Of a stretch of 64,000 bases of DNA, positions 1 to 8,785 are shown in pieces. The position numbers and the translations under genes were made by a program. Origin of the DNA: Arthrobacter sp. Bi83 (GTDB lineage Bacteria > Actinomycetota > Actinomycetes > Actinomycetales > Micrococcaceae); the NCBI RefSeq assembly GCF_918698095.1, contig NZ_CAKKLY010000015.1, positions 24,684 to 88,683 of the forward strand, given 5' to 3'. A model generated the notes under the pieces. It did not search any database. It was given only the letters and a program-made list of their open reading frames with translations, and had not been told where the DNA came from. Position 1 is the stretch's first letter. Each line of letters begins with the position of its first letter.

Positions 1-301
1 TGCGCCAAAGACCACGTGTCCGTGGCCGGCCTGACGTGCTGCTGTACAAGCAACCGGCCAATGCCATCTCTGCTGCCCTGAAAAAAATCAACGGACCAGC
101 GCGGCCGACCTGCCGGTCATAGAGATCAACGAAGCCTTCGCCGCCGTTGCCGCCCAGTTCCTGCACGAACTCGGCACGGACCAGGAAGGCATCAACCAAC
201 ACGGCGGGGCCATCGCGCTCGGTCGTCCTGTAGGCGCGCCCGGAGTCCGACTCATTGGCACGCTGGCTAGGCAACTCTCACTTGCCGGCGCCGGCAAGTG
301 A
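1..301 (+). pseudogene. Thiolase (acetyl-CoA acetyltransferase) C-terminal remnant
   Basis: The frame ending at the TGA at 299-301 reads as the last third of a thiolase, with the family's NEAFA motif and a GGAIALG segment. Thiolases join or cleave acyl-CoA units. The gene is dead here: the frame preceding about position 100 is different from the one that follows, so there is at least one frameshift, and the motif that should read GHP, holding a catalytic histidine, reads GRP. The usual C-terminal Cys-x-Gly-x-Gly loop is missing; the frame ends LAGAGK. The left edge is cut by the window, so the 5' part is not seen. No promoter can be judged. Confidence 0.75.
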
Positions 302-470
302 GACCCGCTGGAATCTGCGGCGGCGGAGGACAGCGCAGGCTGTCATCCTAAGGGCGAACTAGCATTCACGGGACTGGGTCCGCCGCGGGCGGGCGCTGGC
401 GAGAGCAGTAGAAGGCATGGTGACCATGGTCGCGAATGTCCTCGTTGCCTCCTTTGGCACACCATAGGGC

Positions 471-733
471 GTGGGGCACTTCGTCTTGGAAGTCAAACGT
501 GTCACTGTGGACCCGGCAGCGCGCGGCCTCGTGCGGCGACTCGACTGGTGGCCGGACTGGAGCAGATGGCAGCCGTGGCTGGCGCCAGGCGGGTCACTCT
601 TCAAACTGGCGGCGAACAACCAGAAGCAAAAGCCCTGTACCCGAAGATCGGCTATAGATACACACGCGGCTATTCGCCCTACGACACCGCGACATCACAG
701 TCAGTCTGCTTCGAGAAGCATCCTGAGGCTTGA
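471..733 (+). pseudogene. GNAT-family N-acetyltransferase, frameshifted remnant
   Basis: Two overlapping frames together read as the C-terminal half of a GNAT acetyltransferase. The first (from 471) carries LEVKRVTVDPAARG, the conserved strand-4 / acetyl-CoA loop region. The second (from about 540 to 733) carries AGLEQMA, then a strand ending in the family's ALYPKIGY-type motif. The switch falls near 533-548 and needs an indel. The N-terminal half is absent upstream. GNAT enzymes transfer acetyl from acetyl-CoA to amines; no substrate can be inferred. A sequencing error could explain the frameshift but not the missing N-terminus. Confidence 0.65.
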
Positions 734-827
734 TTCCAGGGAATTCGACCGGCGGAACGCCGTGCGCAACCGTGGCCAGAGGACGACGGCGGTGGTACCA
801 CCGTCGTCCTCTGTCCGGTTTTTGTTC

Positions 828-1310
828 TTACTGGTCGGACGCCGGGTCCGTACCGGCCACTGACACAAGCGGCCCCAGCATCAGACTTCCTGGGGTGAAC
901 TCCTCACCGCATTCCGCACACGACACCACCGGTTTCAGGTCGGCCCCGCAACTGTGCCGGTAAGAGGCACGGGGAGTCTCGTCGCGCATCCATGTACTGC
1001 TCCACGCTGCGAGTGAAATGAGGATGGGCGCGACTTCGGCCCCGGAAGTTGTGAGGTGGTACTCGTAGCGCGGGGGGCGCTCGGAGTACTGGACACGCTC
1101 GATCACGCCTTGGCTTTCGAGTGTGCGCAGTCGGCCCACCAGGATGTCGCGGGACGCGCCGGTATTTCGCGCGATCTGATCGAACCGGTGAACGCCCAAC
1201 GACATCTCACGAAGCGCCAGCAGCGCCCACCGCTCCCCGAGCACGTCGAGCCCCGCCGCGATGAAACACGCCCTGGGCGCATCTACTGCCTTGTCGGTCG
1301 GCCGATTCAT
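828..1310 (-). CDS. HxlR-family transcriptional regulator
   Basis: A 160-residue protein with the HxlR winged-helix domain at about residues 12-100: an N-terminal cysteine (C15), the GERWALLALREM helix, then RFDQIARNTGASRDILVGRL recognition region. HxlR proteins are DNA-binding dimers, often sensing electrophiles or oxidants through the N-terminal cysteine. The C-terminal tail adds a short cysteine cluster (HSCG, then CAEC), unusual in length and possibly metal-binding. The ATG is preceded by AGGTGA. It is divergent from the SDR gene at 1437, and a perfect inverted repeat lies in the shared 126-bp gap, so it probably represses itself and that gene. The family call is firm; the target is inference. 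Confidence 0.9.
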   Translation of the reverse strand: MNRPTDKAVDAPRACFIAAGLDVLGERWALLALREMSLGVHRFDQIARNTGASRDILVGRLRTLESQGVIERVQYSERPPRYEYHLTTSGAEVAPILISLAAWSSTWMRDETPRASYRHSCGADLKPVVSCAECGEEFTPGSLMLGPLVSVAGTDPASDQ

Positions 1311-1350
1311 CGTTCACCTGCTTTCGGTACTTTCTTCAAGTATACAAGTC

Positions 1351-1367
1351 AGTTGGAAAATCCAACT
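1351..1367. promoter_or_regulatory. Palindromic operator between HxlR and SDR genes
   Basis: AGTTGGA-AAA-TCCAACT is a perfect inverted repeat with 7-nt arms and a 3-nt centre, in the divergent intergenic gap. Just to its left is a second dyad centred on GTATAC (about 1339-1346). Both are fitting targets for the adjacent HxlR dimer. Binding is not shown. Confidence 0.5.
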
Positions 1368-1436
1368 CACTCGACTACTCTGATGTTCTGAGGTCGCGAC
1401 AACCGCGTCGCCGCCTATCTGAGATCAGGAGAATCC

Positions 1437-2153
1437 ATGCCACTGCTATCTGGCGCCGTCGTCCTCGTTACCGGTGCAAATGGAGGCCTGGGCCGCGAGC
1501 TCGTGGAACAGGCCCTCGCCCGGGGTGCTGCGAAGGTGTATGCGACGGCCCGCCGCCCGCAAGAGTGGAACGACTCCCGGGTCGTCCCCCTCGCCCTCGA
1601 TGTCACCAACCCTGACTCGATCCGGGCCGCCGTTACCCAGGCCCGAGACGTCACCGTTCTGATCAACAACGCCGGCATGAGCGTCGAATCGGACACCCTG
1701 TTGGCGCTCTCCGACGAGGAGTTCCGTGAAGTCATGGAGACCAACTTCTTCGGACCGGTCGCCCTGACCAGGGCATTCGCACCGGTGCTCGCCGCCAGCA
1801 AGCCATCAGCGGTCCTCAACATCCACTCAGTGCTCAGCTGGATCGCACTCACCGGCGCCTACAGCGCATCAAAGGCCGCACTGTGGTCGGCGACCAACTC
1901 CTTCCGCGTGGAACTGGCCCCCCAAGGTACGCAGGTCACGGGTGTTCACGTCGGCTATATGGACACAGCCATGGCCAAGGGCGTGAATGCCCCCAAGACC
2001 TCCCCCGAGGAAGTCGCCCGGAAGTCGTTCGATGGGCTCGAGCAGGGTGATTACGAGGTTATCGTGGACGAAATCAGCGCCGGCGTGAAGCTCGGACTGT
2101 CTGGTTCGATCTCGGATCTGTACCCGGCACTGAGTACCAATGCTTCGATATGA
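1437..2153 (+). CDS. SDR-family NAD(P)-dependent oxidoreductase
   Basis: A 238-residue classical short-chain dehydrogenase. The Rossmann nucleotide loop TGANGGLG is at residues 12-19, the NNAG motif at 77-80, and the catalytic Tyr-x-x-x-Lys is Y142-S-A-S-K146, with serines at 131 and 134 as candidates for the third catalytic residue. The length is normal. AGGAGA sits 5 nt before the ATG. The stop overlaps the next reading frame (ATGA at 2150-2153), and a thioesterase-like gene follows, so the two are probably one transcript driven from the HxlR-controlled gap. The substrate is unknown; pairing with an HxlR regulator is common for stress- or quinone-responsive SDRs, but that is only context. 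Confidence 0.9.
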   Translation: MPLLSGAVVLVTGANGGLGRELVEQALARGAAKVYATARRPQEWNDSRVVPLALDVTNPDSIRAAVTQARDVTVLINNAGMSVESDTLLALSDEEFREVMETNFFGPVALTRAFAPVLAASKPSAVLNIHSVLSWIALTGAYSASKAALWSATNSFRVELAPQGTQVTGVHVGYMDTAMAKGVNAPKTSPEEVARKSFDGLEQGDYEVIVDEISAGVKLGLSGSISDLYPALSTNASI

Positions 2154-2200
2154 CCGCGACAAACCCTGAAGACCTGCAGAGCGCTAAGGAGGAAACCCCG

Positions 2201-2725
2201 GTGTCAACCAACACCTCGGCGCAACGCTCGGAAACCTTCACCTGGATTGATCCGGCAGTCGCACTCAAACAGCTGCCACGGCTGTCGGGTCTGGACTACT
2301 TTTCCGGCCTCCGCGACGGCAGCATTGCGCCGCCGCCGATCGCTTCCCTCATGAATTTCGATCTCGTCGATGCGAGGTACGGACACGTCGAGTTCCAGTG
2401 CTGGCCGGGAGAAGCGCACTACAACCCCCTCGGAATGGTGCACGGCGGCCTGGCCTGCACGCTCCTCGACACGGTGCTCGGCTGCGCAGCACACAGTACC
2501 TTGGAAGCAGGGATCGGCTACACCTCTATCGACCTCGCGGTCAAGTACCTGCGACCCATCACGCTCCAGAAGGGTGCTCTGCGCGCCGAGGGGTCAGTCG
2601 TGAAAACCGGCCAGCGGGTGATCTTCACCGAAGGCCGCCTCAGCACCGCCGACGGAGAACTCCTCGCCACCGCCACGAGCACGCTGCTCATCTTCCCCCA
2701 CCAACCGGGCCCTCTGACAACATGA
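2201..2725 (+). CDS. PaaI-family hotdog-fold thioesterase
   Basis: A 174-residue protein from the GTG at 2201. I prefer this start because AAGGAGG lies 8 nt upstream (2186-2192); an in-frame ATG at 2150 that overlaps the SDR stop has no such site. The hotdog core spans roughly residues 45-165 and carries NPLGMVHGG (about 75-83), the PaaI-type helix-start motif, then LLDTVLG and a KYLRPI strand. Such enzymes hydrolyse acyl-CoA thioesters, often aromatic ones. It is the second gene of the unit with the upstream SDR. The family is clear; the acyl group is not. Confidence 0.88.
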   Translation: MSTNTSAQRSETFTWIDPAVALKQLPRLSGLDYFSGLRDGSIAPPPIASLMNFDLVDARYGHVEFQCWPGEAHYNPLGMVHGGLACTLLDTVLGCAAHSTLEAGIGYTSIDLAVKYLRPITLQKGALRAEGSVVKTGQRVIFTEGRLSTADGELLATATSTLLIFPHQPGPLTT

Positions 2726-3325
2726 CTGATACCGGCACCGCCGTTGCCCTGACGCCAGCCGCTCAGGTTCGCGCCTTGCCCCAGCCCCCCCCCCTTTCTG
2801 GAATGCCGGCGTTGAGCCGTTTCGGCGTTCCCTTGGGGCTTGCCGGTCTTGGCGGCGGCTGGTCCGCCGGGAGGGCACCTCCTTCCACGCACAGGAAGCC
2901 CGGGGGTATGGCCGGATCCTTCCCCGTACGACGCGTTCGAGTGCGCTGTGGCTTTCATCGAGGGCATGGGTGGGCGTCGGTCCTCGCAACCGAAAGCCGG
3001 TCAATCCACCGACGTGGCAGCCAGGACCCGGTACCGGTACGCCTGCCGAATCTCGCGAGCATGGGAGTTCGGCGCCGCTCGCGCGGGCGCCAACGGCCGG
3101 TCATTTAACAAGACAGAGGCAGGGGCGGGGGCAACAACAAGCGGGCGAGCGACCGCGGCAGAGGTGTTTGACAGGCAAATTGTCCACAGGACCAATTTGC
3201 GAACGGCGTGATTCCGCAGGTTCTGCCTCCCCGGATCTGGCTCGTTCTGCCATCGAAGATGGTCCTTTTCCACGCCCTCCAGAGCCGCAGACACCGCTCG
3301 CGAAGGGCATAGCGGCTCTGGGGAG
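2726..3325. other. Intergenic stretch without a supportable gene
   Basis: Several overlapping open frames exist on both strands but none has a ribosome site, known motif or coherent protein composition. A run of eight or more C near 2786 and the hairpin at 3174 are the only visible structures. It may be decayed coding DNA. Confidence 0.5.
3174..3200. promoter_or_regulatory. Inverted repeat downstream of the DeoR-family gene
   Basis: GCAAATTG and CCAATTTGC flank a TCC/GGA extension, giving a hairpin or dyad with one bulged base. A TTTGACA just left could be a -35 element for rightward transcription, but no gene follows in that direction. It could be an operator or a weak terminator; nothing in the sequence decides. 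Confidence 0.3.
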
Positions 3326-4099
3326 TCAGATCTCGGCGATATGGATTCCAACGCCAAGGTCCTGGATCGCGTGCCGCGTCGGCTCAGCGAGAGCTGAGTC
3401 CGTGACAATAGCGTGAAGCTTCGCGAGGGGCACAATGTTGAAGCGCTCAAGGGATCCGAAGTTCTCGCTGCCGGCTAGCAGGACGCCCAAGGACGCCGCG
3501 TCGAGCGCCGCCCGCTCGAGGAGAACCGTCTCGGCCGACGTCGTGGTGACCCCGTGCTCGACGTCCCAAGCTTGAGTGCTGAGGAAGCAGAGGTCGAGGT
3601 TCACCGAGGAAAGGGTCGCGGCAGCGAAGGGGCCGCTGCTCGAGCGGCTATCAACGTCGATCGTGCCGCCCGTGTGGATCGTCTCGATCTGTGGGTAATC
3701 GAAGAGAGCAGCCGCGGCATAGTACGAGTTCGTCACGACGGTGATGCCTTTGCGGGCGGCTAGGAACGGGACGACCAATTCGCATATGATTCCCGCGTCG
3801 AGGAAGACGACCATGCCGTCTTCGACGAGGGCCGCCGCGAGTTCGCCTACGGCCCGCTTGTGCTGCAGGCTGAGCTGAGAGCGTGACGAGCGCTCGGCCG
3901 GCGGCTGGGTGCCAGAATTCTCCGCCAGGCGGACTCCACCTTGGACCGCTACGACGTGGCCGCTGGCCTCGAGGTTGGAGATGTCGCGGCGCACGGTCAT
4001 ATACGAGACCCTCAGGAGTTCCGTGATGTCGCGGATGCTCAGGACTCCAGCCGTCCGGAGGAGGCGCAGCAGCTCCTTCTGCCGCTGCTCCGGAATCAT
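3326..4099 (-). CDS. DeoR-family transcriptional regulator
   Basis: A 257-residue sugar-metabolism type repressor from the ATG at 4097-4099 (a GTG 12 nt earlier is possible). Residues 1-60 form the DeoR winged helix: PEQRQKELL, then a recognition helix with the family signature TVRRDI. Residues 75-240 match the DeoRC sensor domain, a sugar-phosphate-isomerase-like fold, with DAGI, TNS and HTGG motifs lining the expected ligand pocket. DeoR regulators usually bind a phosphorylated sugar. The neighbour upstream is only a truncated SDR, so its operon has been lost, probably when the repeat at 4428 recombined in. The long in-frame extension upstream of 4099 is not DeoR-like and I exclude it. Confidence 0.88.
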   Translation of the reverse strand: MIPEQRQKELLRLLRTAGVLSIRDITELLRVSYMTVRRDISNLEASGHVVAVQGGVRLAENSGTQPPAERSSRSQLSLQHKRAVGELAAALVEDGMVVFLDAGIICELVVPFLAARKGITVVTNSYYAAAALFDYPQIETIHTGGTIDVDSRSSSGPFAAATLSSVNLDLCFLSTQAWDVEHGVTTTSAETVLLERAALDAASLGVLLAGSENFGSLERFNIVPLAKLHAIVTDSALAEPTRHAIQDLGVGIHIAEI

Positions 4100-4185
4100 T
4101 GGACTTCCCACGGTCCCTCCCCTCGTGCCCGCGCTTTTGCCCGAAATCACGGTTGCCGGGCTCGGACCCTCCAGCGACCTCACGC

Positions 4186-4425
4186 TCAGGTCCCCATACC
4201 GAGGTGCGCACCTCCGGCCACGTCGAGTGTCACGCCGGTGATGTAGCGGTTGTCCGGGTCGGCGAGGAAAAGGATGGCGCGGCCGACTTCGTCGGGTTCG
4301 GCGAACCGGCGCATTGGAAGTTGCGCGGCGCGCTTGGCCCGGTTGGCGGTTGCGTCCGGTCCTGAGTCTTTTGCGAATTGTGCCCACATGGGAGTGTTCA
4401 CCGGTCCCGGTGCGATGGCGTTGAC
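4186..4425 (-). pseudogene. SDR oxidoreductase, C-terminal fragment
   Basis: About 80 residues of the C-terminal third of a short-chain dehydrogenase: VNAIAPGPV, then a DEVGRAILFLADP helix and an ITGVTLDVAGG end, all standard for the family. The Rossmann loop and catalytic Tyr/Lys are gone. The frame stops matching exactly where copy A of the 1.1-kb repeat begins (about 4428), so the 5' part was removed by that rearrangement. It lies upstream of, and in line with, the DeoR gene, so the two may once have formed a sugar-alcohol operon. Confidence 0.8.
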
Positions 4426-4428
4426 CGA

Positions 4429-4815
4429 TTTACCACGGTCAACGCCGTTGTCACCGAGATGGCCGTGGACTATGACCTTGCGCCCGAATGGCTGAATTCC
4501 AACGCATCGCCCTTCGTTCCAGACAACGCCACCTGGGTCGAACTGGAGCAACTGGATGGACTCACCATCCGCGCAGCGGACACAGAAACACTCCTGGCCA
4601 TGAAAATCGCCGCCGAACGGGACAAGGATATGCTCGATATCGCCCGCCTCCTGCGCCGCCTCAACATCACCAACGCCGACGACGCCGTGAACCTCGCCTA
4701 CGGCAAGTATGGCGAACACTCCATCCCTCTATCCGCGGGCCGGGACAACTACCTCATCGTCGTCGACGACGCCCTTGACGCAGCTACAGCTCTCAAGCCC
4801 GAACCCGGAGTATAG
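4429..4815 (+). pseudogene. DUF6036 nucleotidyltransferase-like gene, 3' part (copy A)
   Basis: This frame encodes about 125 residues equal to the C-terminal part of the copy B gene: VTEMAVDYDLAPEWLN, an IRAADTETLLAMKI strand-helix, and RDKDMLDIARLLRRL. These are the features of DUF6036-type proteins, a nucleotidyltransferase-like fold often paired with an XRE regulator in toxin-antitoxin-like modules. The N-terminal GG-S/A motif and the partner regulator are missing on this side; the frame runs straight into SDR sequence on the left. An internal ATG at 4462 could start a ~117-residue piece, but the catalytic half would be absent. Confidence 0.7.
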
Positions 4816-5042
4816 TCCAGTGCCTTCAAGAGCCACCGGCATCAGACTTGGGTCCATTCGCCTCACCTCGGATCCCGTCGGACTTTGTACGTTGCTAACC
4901 CCATGAGGAAATCAGGGAGCACGCAGCCTCGGCTCAGCGGGCTCCAGGAAGATGACTCCATGCCAGGTTCATCACACCGACGGCGATCAGCACGAGACCA
5001 CGGTAGCTCGTCGTTGTCAGTTCCGAGGATGCGCCACCGCTG

Positions 5043-5246
5043 CTAACTGGCCGGCGTCACGACGTCCTCCAGCATTGACCTGTCGAAGAATCGGACCTCG
5101 CCCGTTGCCTGGAAGAACACTGGAACTACTGAAGTGTTCGCGTCCTTCGAGGTTTCGTAGATCTCGGGCGCGCTCGCGTGTTTTCGCGCAATGGTTCCAA
5201 TCAAGTCGGTGCCGCGAACCCGGACGGTTCGATATTTATAGCTCAT
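5043..5246 (-). CDS. Small hypothetical protein (67 aa), copy A
   Basis: A 67-residue protein starting MSYKYRTVRVRGTDLIG, chosen because the ATG at 5244-5246 has GAAAGGG a short distance upstream and because the same frame is preserved in copy B with a single Ala/Gly change. The longer open frame upstream of this ATG differs between copies and is not coding. The protein is mixed alpha/beta with no cysteine and no membrane segment. I do not recognise a family. Its survival in both copies suggests recent duplication rather than proving selection. Confidence 0.6.
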   Translation of the reverse strand: MSYKYRTVRVRGTDLIGTIARKHASAPEIYETSKDANTSVVPVFFQATGEVRFFDRSMLEDVVTPAS

Positions 5247-5506
5247 TTGGACCCTTTCGTCGGCCAAGGCAAACCCTACTCCTGAGGCACAGCGGGGAGC
5301 TGATCCGGGCGTCGCTGACCCAAAGCATCGAATGCTCGACACGGAAGCGGTCTCCGTGACGAGGCAAGAAGGCTTGCCCTTATCTGCGGCCCCCACCCCA
5401 GAGAGGCCGAAGCCCACAACCCGGTGACGGGTTTCGGCGGCACCGGAATAGGACTGCCTTCGACCCAAAGCACTTCCATCACGGCTGACAAAAGATCCGT
5501 TATCGG

Positions 5507-5825
5507 CGGTTGGGGGTCAGTCGAAAGCGGCTGAGGATTCCAAGGGGCGGCGAAGGCCTTCTAAAGCGGGAACCACGTTACTAGAAAGTTCGCCCGGGCT
5601 AGCAGTGCCGGTACCCAATGCTATAAGTAAGACGATACAAACTTTTCAGGTAATCCGTGCGCAGCATAGGGCGATACCTTCGGGTAAATAACCAATCAAG
5701 ATCAGAAGCCGAAATGAGGCCTGATCCTGATTGTTACGTTGGCCGCCCGATTTTCTACAGTCCTGGGCCCGTTATAGCCAAAGTCAGTCCCGTGAACTCA
5801 CTAGCCTCTTGGCTGTCATCTGTTG
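5507..5825. other. Gene-free, relatively AT-rich stretch
   Basis: Between repeat copy A and the lsr2-like gene I see no supportable gene. Base composition is clearly lower in G+C than the flanks, which fits horizontally acquired DNA. No hairpin or repeat stands out. Confidence 0.5.
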
Positions 5826-6143
5826 CTAGTGGGCAGCTTGGTACTTCTCCACCACGTCGGCCTGAATCCGGCCGCGGGTATTGACCTGAATACCGTTGTC
5901 GAGAGCCCACATCCGAATGGCCTTGGCGTCATTGCCACTCGATTTACGTACTGGCCGGCCACGGCCACCAGAAGTCTTACGGGCGGCATCGGTATAACGG
6001 CGTAGGGTTTCGCGGAGTTCGTTAGCGTGCTCGTCGTTGAGATCAATCTCATATTCCGCACCGTCAACAGCAAAATTCACGGTTTCGCTGGCCTTTGAGC
6101 CATCGAGATCATCTTCAAGGGTAACTACTGTTTTACGTGCCAT
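5826..6143 (-). CDS. lsr2: Lsr2-family nucleoid-associated protein
   Basis: A 105-residue protein with the whole Lsr2 layout. The N-terminal dimerisation domain begins MARKTVVTLEDDLDG and has the family's VNFAVDGAEYEIDL strand pair at about 22-35. A basic linker RKTSGGRGRP follows, and the C-terminal DNA-binding domain (about 66-105) includes IRMWALDNG and the TRGRI motif that inserts into the AT-rich minor groove. Lsr2 bridges DNA and silences AT-rich foreign genes in actinobacteria. It sits at the edge of an AT-richer accessory stretch, so it may be an accessory copy; the host chromosome normally carries its own. No clear ribosome site precedes the ATG. Confidence 0.93.
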   Translation of the reverse strand: MARKTVVTLEDDLDGSKASETVNFAVDGAEYEIDLNDEHANELRETLRRYTDAARKTSGGRGRPVRKSSGNDAKAIRMWALDNGIQVNTRGRIQADVVEKYQAAH

Positions 6144-6466
6144 ACAAAAAGACTATCACCGCCGCGCTGTTATCGGCTTGCTCATTAGGGACTTGCCCCG
6201 GCTGAAGGGATTTGCGCTTCTAAATAATCCTACGTCTGTGAACCAGCGCACCCGTGCCTTTTTAGACTCCAAGTGGACGGGGTCAAGTGCGAAGCGCTGA
6301 CGGCAGGTTGTTTTATGAGCTGCCGGATCTTGACGACTGAATTGAGCAATCAGTTGTTGATCGTGTCCGGCGCGAATGACGCATCCGGCGTTCCTGACTG
6401 CTGTCTCGCCGGCTGACACGGTATTGCGTGATACCGGAGGCAGCTTCACCTGGCTCTGCGGCTCGG
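6144..6466. other. Intergenic region upstream of lsr2-like gene
   Basis: About 320 bases without a supportable gene. It probably contains the lsr2 promoter. No strong hairpin or repeat is visible. Confidence 0.4.
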
Positions 6467-7063
6467 TTACGAGACGTGGATTTCCTGCCAGGGAGCGATT
6501 CTTTCTCCGGGGCTTGGGGTTTGCGATTGGATAATGCTCGCCGGTTTCGGTGCGGGCATGTTCACCTTGAGGGTGAAATCAGTGCGGGTAATGAGAGATT
6601 GGGCCTGTTCTAGGGTCTTCCCCGTCAGGTTGGGGGCTACGGTCGACGCATGGGCGGTTGCGGCATCCAGCATATCCCGCCGGGCGTCGGTTGCATTAGC
6701 GGAGGCGAAATAAAATCCCGCGGCAGCAGAAGCCAAGGAAACAATCGGGCCGATCAAGGTCTTTTGTAGGTCAGCATTGCTCGAAATAAGAGAAGCAACG
6801 GACATGATGACAAGCGTCCCGACCAATAGAACGGCCAAAATAGGCCGAGTCAGGGATGTTGTATTTTCTCGGGCACGATGTTGCCGGAACTTGAAAACCA
6901 CAATAGAAACCAAACTGATAATAACCAGGGCAATGACAAACCACAGTAGGGCGCTGGCAGCGCTGACAGGGAAGTCCAATGAAGTATCCGCTGCTATTTC
7001 TCCGTGCGTCGTCTTCGCTGTGAACTGATATTGGGGCATGGAAGCGGCCGTGTGCTTTTCCAC
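6467..7063 (-). CDS. Membrane protein with C-terminal PASTA domain
   Basis: A 198-residue protein from a GTG with AAAGGA about 7 nt upstream. Hydrophobic segments lie at residues 34-57, 73-93 and probably 103-120. After a short helix (DARRDMLDAATAHAS) comes one PASTA domain at 141-198: VAPNLTGKTLEQAQSLI, a lysine-containing strand, and a final QTPSPGERI strand typical of the repeat. PASTA domains bind peptidoglycan fragments, usually on Ser/Thr kinases or penicillin-binding proteins; here there is neither, so this is a stand-alone membrane-anchored module. Its place next to the lectin / hydrophobic-protein / M23 genes makes a cell-envelope role attractive, but that is inference. Confidence 0.8.
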   Translation of the reverse strand: MEKHTAASMPQYQFTAKTTHGEIAADTSLDFPVSAASALLWFVIALVIISLVSIVVFKFRQHRARENTTSLTRPILAVLLVGTLVIMSVASLISSNADLQKTLIGPIVSLASAAAGFYFASANATDARRDMLDAATAHASTVAPNLTGKTLEQAQSLITRTDFTLKVNMPAPKPASIIQSQTPSPGERIAPWQEIHVS

Positions 7064-7278
7064 GAAAAATTCCTTTCAAAATGTAGTGCAGGGCCGTGGT
7101 TCTGTCGCCCGGTTCCCTGCTATTTGCTTTCCGAATCCTCCTGCCGGAGGCAGAGAAATGGTGGTGCCGTATCTATGTGCCGGCTGTGAGCGTGGTCCTA
7201 TGACGGGTTTGACGCCCCGCCTGGGCTGACCAGAAACAGCGCAGACAGGCTCGCCGATATTTGCTGACAAGGGGCGTT

Positions 7279-7315
7279 CCTCAGTCCTCCCGCAAGATTG
7301 CGGGGAGGACTGAGG
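7279..7315. terminator. Strong hairpin, probable terminator
   Basis: CCTCAGTCCTCCCGCA (7279-7294) pairs with TGCGGGGAGGACTGAGG (7299-7315) around an AGAT loop, with one bulged G. It lies just downstream of the lectin gene's stop for leftward transcription. There is no long T-run, as is usual for high-GC actinobacteria. Confidence 0.75.
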
Positions 7316-7376
7316 AGTCCCATGCCTGACACCGCATACGGCCGGGTTCGCCGAGGGGTAGTCGACGCAGGTCGTG

Positions 7377-8168
7377 TTAGGACTTAGTTAGCTGGCCAAG
7401 GACGTCCTTGACCTCTTGGGCAATGTCGCCCGCAGCCTTAATTCCGTCGATGAGCTCGTTCCTTAGATCCCGGTATGACGGTGTGTCGGCCTGATACACG
7501 TCGACCCGGGCGCCATAGCGCCCGACTGCCTCAGGGAAGTCGTCACGGAATGTTTCCTGCCCATACGAGGCGCAAGCCGGGTCAGGGACCGAGCACCGGG
7601 TCGCCGCCGCGAATTCACGTGACACCCAAATTGCATGACCGCCCTCATCCACCACGAGGAGGAGCACCTTCCCTCTTAGCCCTCCGGTCCAGTTGTCATT
7701 CTTGGTATAAACGGAACACACGGCCTGACCCGAGCGGTAGAGCGTGCCGACCGTACTCATGGTCTTGGCGTAGCCGACGTTCTCATTGAGTTTGCTGATT
7801 GTAACCACGGCCCCAGGAGCGTAAACCGTGTTCGACGACCAGACTGCGTTCCCGTCGGAGCGGTAGATAACGAGGTTGCGGTCATCGCCCAGGACGAGCC
7901 TTGAGCCTCCGTTTCCTTCGGTGTGCGTCGCCCATACCGGGACTCCGCCCGGAGTGAGCAAAACAAGGTTCCCGTCGGGCTGCATGACGGCGCGATCTGG
8001 CCTGTGTTCCACCGGCAGCTGCCAGGTCCCCGTGTCCCAAACAGCCTGATTCCCAAACGCATACAGGACCAGGTTGCCGTCCCCTTGCATCACAAGGGTG
8101 TACTTACCGTTACTGGATGCAATGGACGAATTCGCAGACAGAGTAACGCCTGAATTAAGAGTGTCCAC
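7377..8168 (-). CDS. B-lectin (bulb-type mannose-binding lectin) domain protein
   Basis: A 263-residue protein from a GTG with GAGGAAGG 8 nt upstream. Residues 1-115 form a B-lectin beta-prism with three repeats of the mannose-site motif QxDxNxVxY: QGDGNLVLY (28-36), QPDGNLVLL (63-71) and a degenerate GDDRNLVIY (94-102). Only the first is canonical. Residues 118-263 match nothing I recognise; they hold three or four cysteines and a helical amphipathic tail. There is no signal peptide. In bacteria, B-lectin domains occur in lectin-like bacteriocins (LlpA type, usually two tandem domains) and in secreted adhesins. With an M23 peptidase and a hydrophobic protein close by, a bacteriocin-like role is possible, but no killing activity is shown by the sequence. 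Confidence 0.85.
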   Translation of the reverse strand: MDTLNSGVTLSANSSIASSNGKYTLVMQGDGNLVLYAFGNQAVWDTGTWQLPVEHRPDRAVMQPDGNLVLLTPGGVPVWATHTEGNGGSRLVLGDDRNLVIYRSDGNAVWSSNTVYAPGAVVTISKLNENVGYAKTMSTVGTLYRSGQAVCSVYTKNDNWTGGLRGKVLLLVVDEGGHAIWVSREFAAATRCSVPDPACASYGQETFRDDFPEAVGRYGARVDVYQADTPSYRDLRNELIDGIKAAGDIAQEVKDVLGQLTKS

Positions 8169-8785
8169 TCTCTTTACCTTCCTCGAATAGTGCCGGCTGG
8201 TTGCCCGGACACATCGAGTTTCTTTCAGCGCCCCTGTTTCAACATCCGCAGTTCGACATATGCGGCGGGGTCAAAAGCTTTAGTTCACATGTTCGCCCCG
8301 CGGCGACGGGAACCAACCCGGTTCTCGCGTACGTGGTTTCCGGCGGTAGCGGCGATCCGTGCTGTCGCAGGGGAGGACGATTCGGTGCCTCCGTTCAGTG
8401 TGGCGCCTGGATTTGCAGGCTAGTAAAGGTCCAGACCTAGCGCGATGGCCGGAGGGCCGCTCCATGCGTTAGGGGCCGGCATTACACGTTGGATGCCGGC
8501 TGGGGCCGGCGCCGCGGAGTTCGGGATGCCTAGAAAACCACACCCAGACTTTATCTCCCGGGGATGTCGTCCGTGGGCTCCGAAGCGTTGCCATGTTTCC
8601 GATGACTGCATTATCTGCCTGTGACGGAGGTCGCTCTCGTATCGGCTGCCTTGGCTAAGGGTTTTGGCCTGCCCGAGTACGTCGCATTGCAGATGTTGAG
8701 ACCGCTGTGTGGGAACAGACTCAATCTACCTGGCACCGACAGGAGCCTGAGATACACCAAACAAAACCCAGCAAAGGATTCAATA

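Larger units (their letters stand above)
4428..5506 (+). repeat. 1.1-kb direct repeat, copy A
   Basis: From ACCACGGTCAACGCC onward this stretch matches 38042-39141 in the same orientation. Differences are scattered single bases plus a few short indels, for example about 15 extra bases near 38570 in copy B. By eye identity is in the high nineties per cent. It carries the 3' part of a DUF6036 gene and a 67-residue reading frame. At its left edge the match stops inside an SDR gene. Confidence 0.92.

Noticed and set aside
2840..3211. A gene reading YDAFECAVAFIEGMGG in the 2.7-3.3 kb gap
   Set aside because: The phrase looks protein-like but the frame lacks start, ribosome site and recognisable family, and quickly turns into low-complexity sequence.
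4100..4387. 96-residue extension of the DeoR regulator
   Set aside because: It is Arg/Pro-rich, lies antisense to the SDR remnant and has no counterpart in the family.
8621..8785. N-terminal extension of the hydrophobic-segment protein
   Set aside because: The in-frame extension has no ribosome site, whereas the internal ATG at 8786 has AAAGGA at good spacing.
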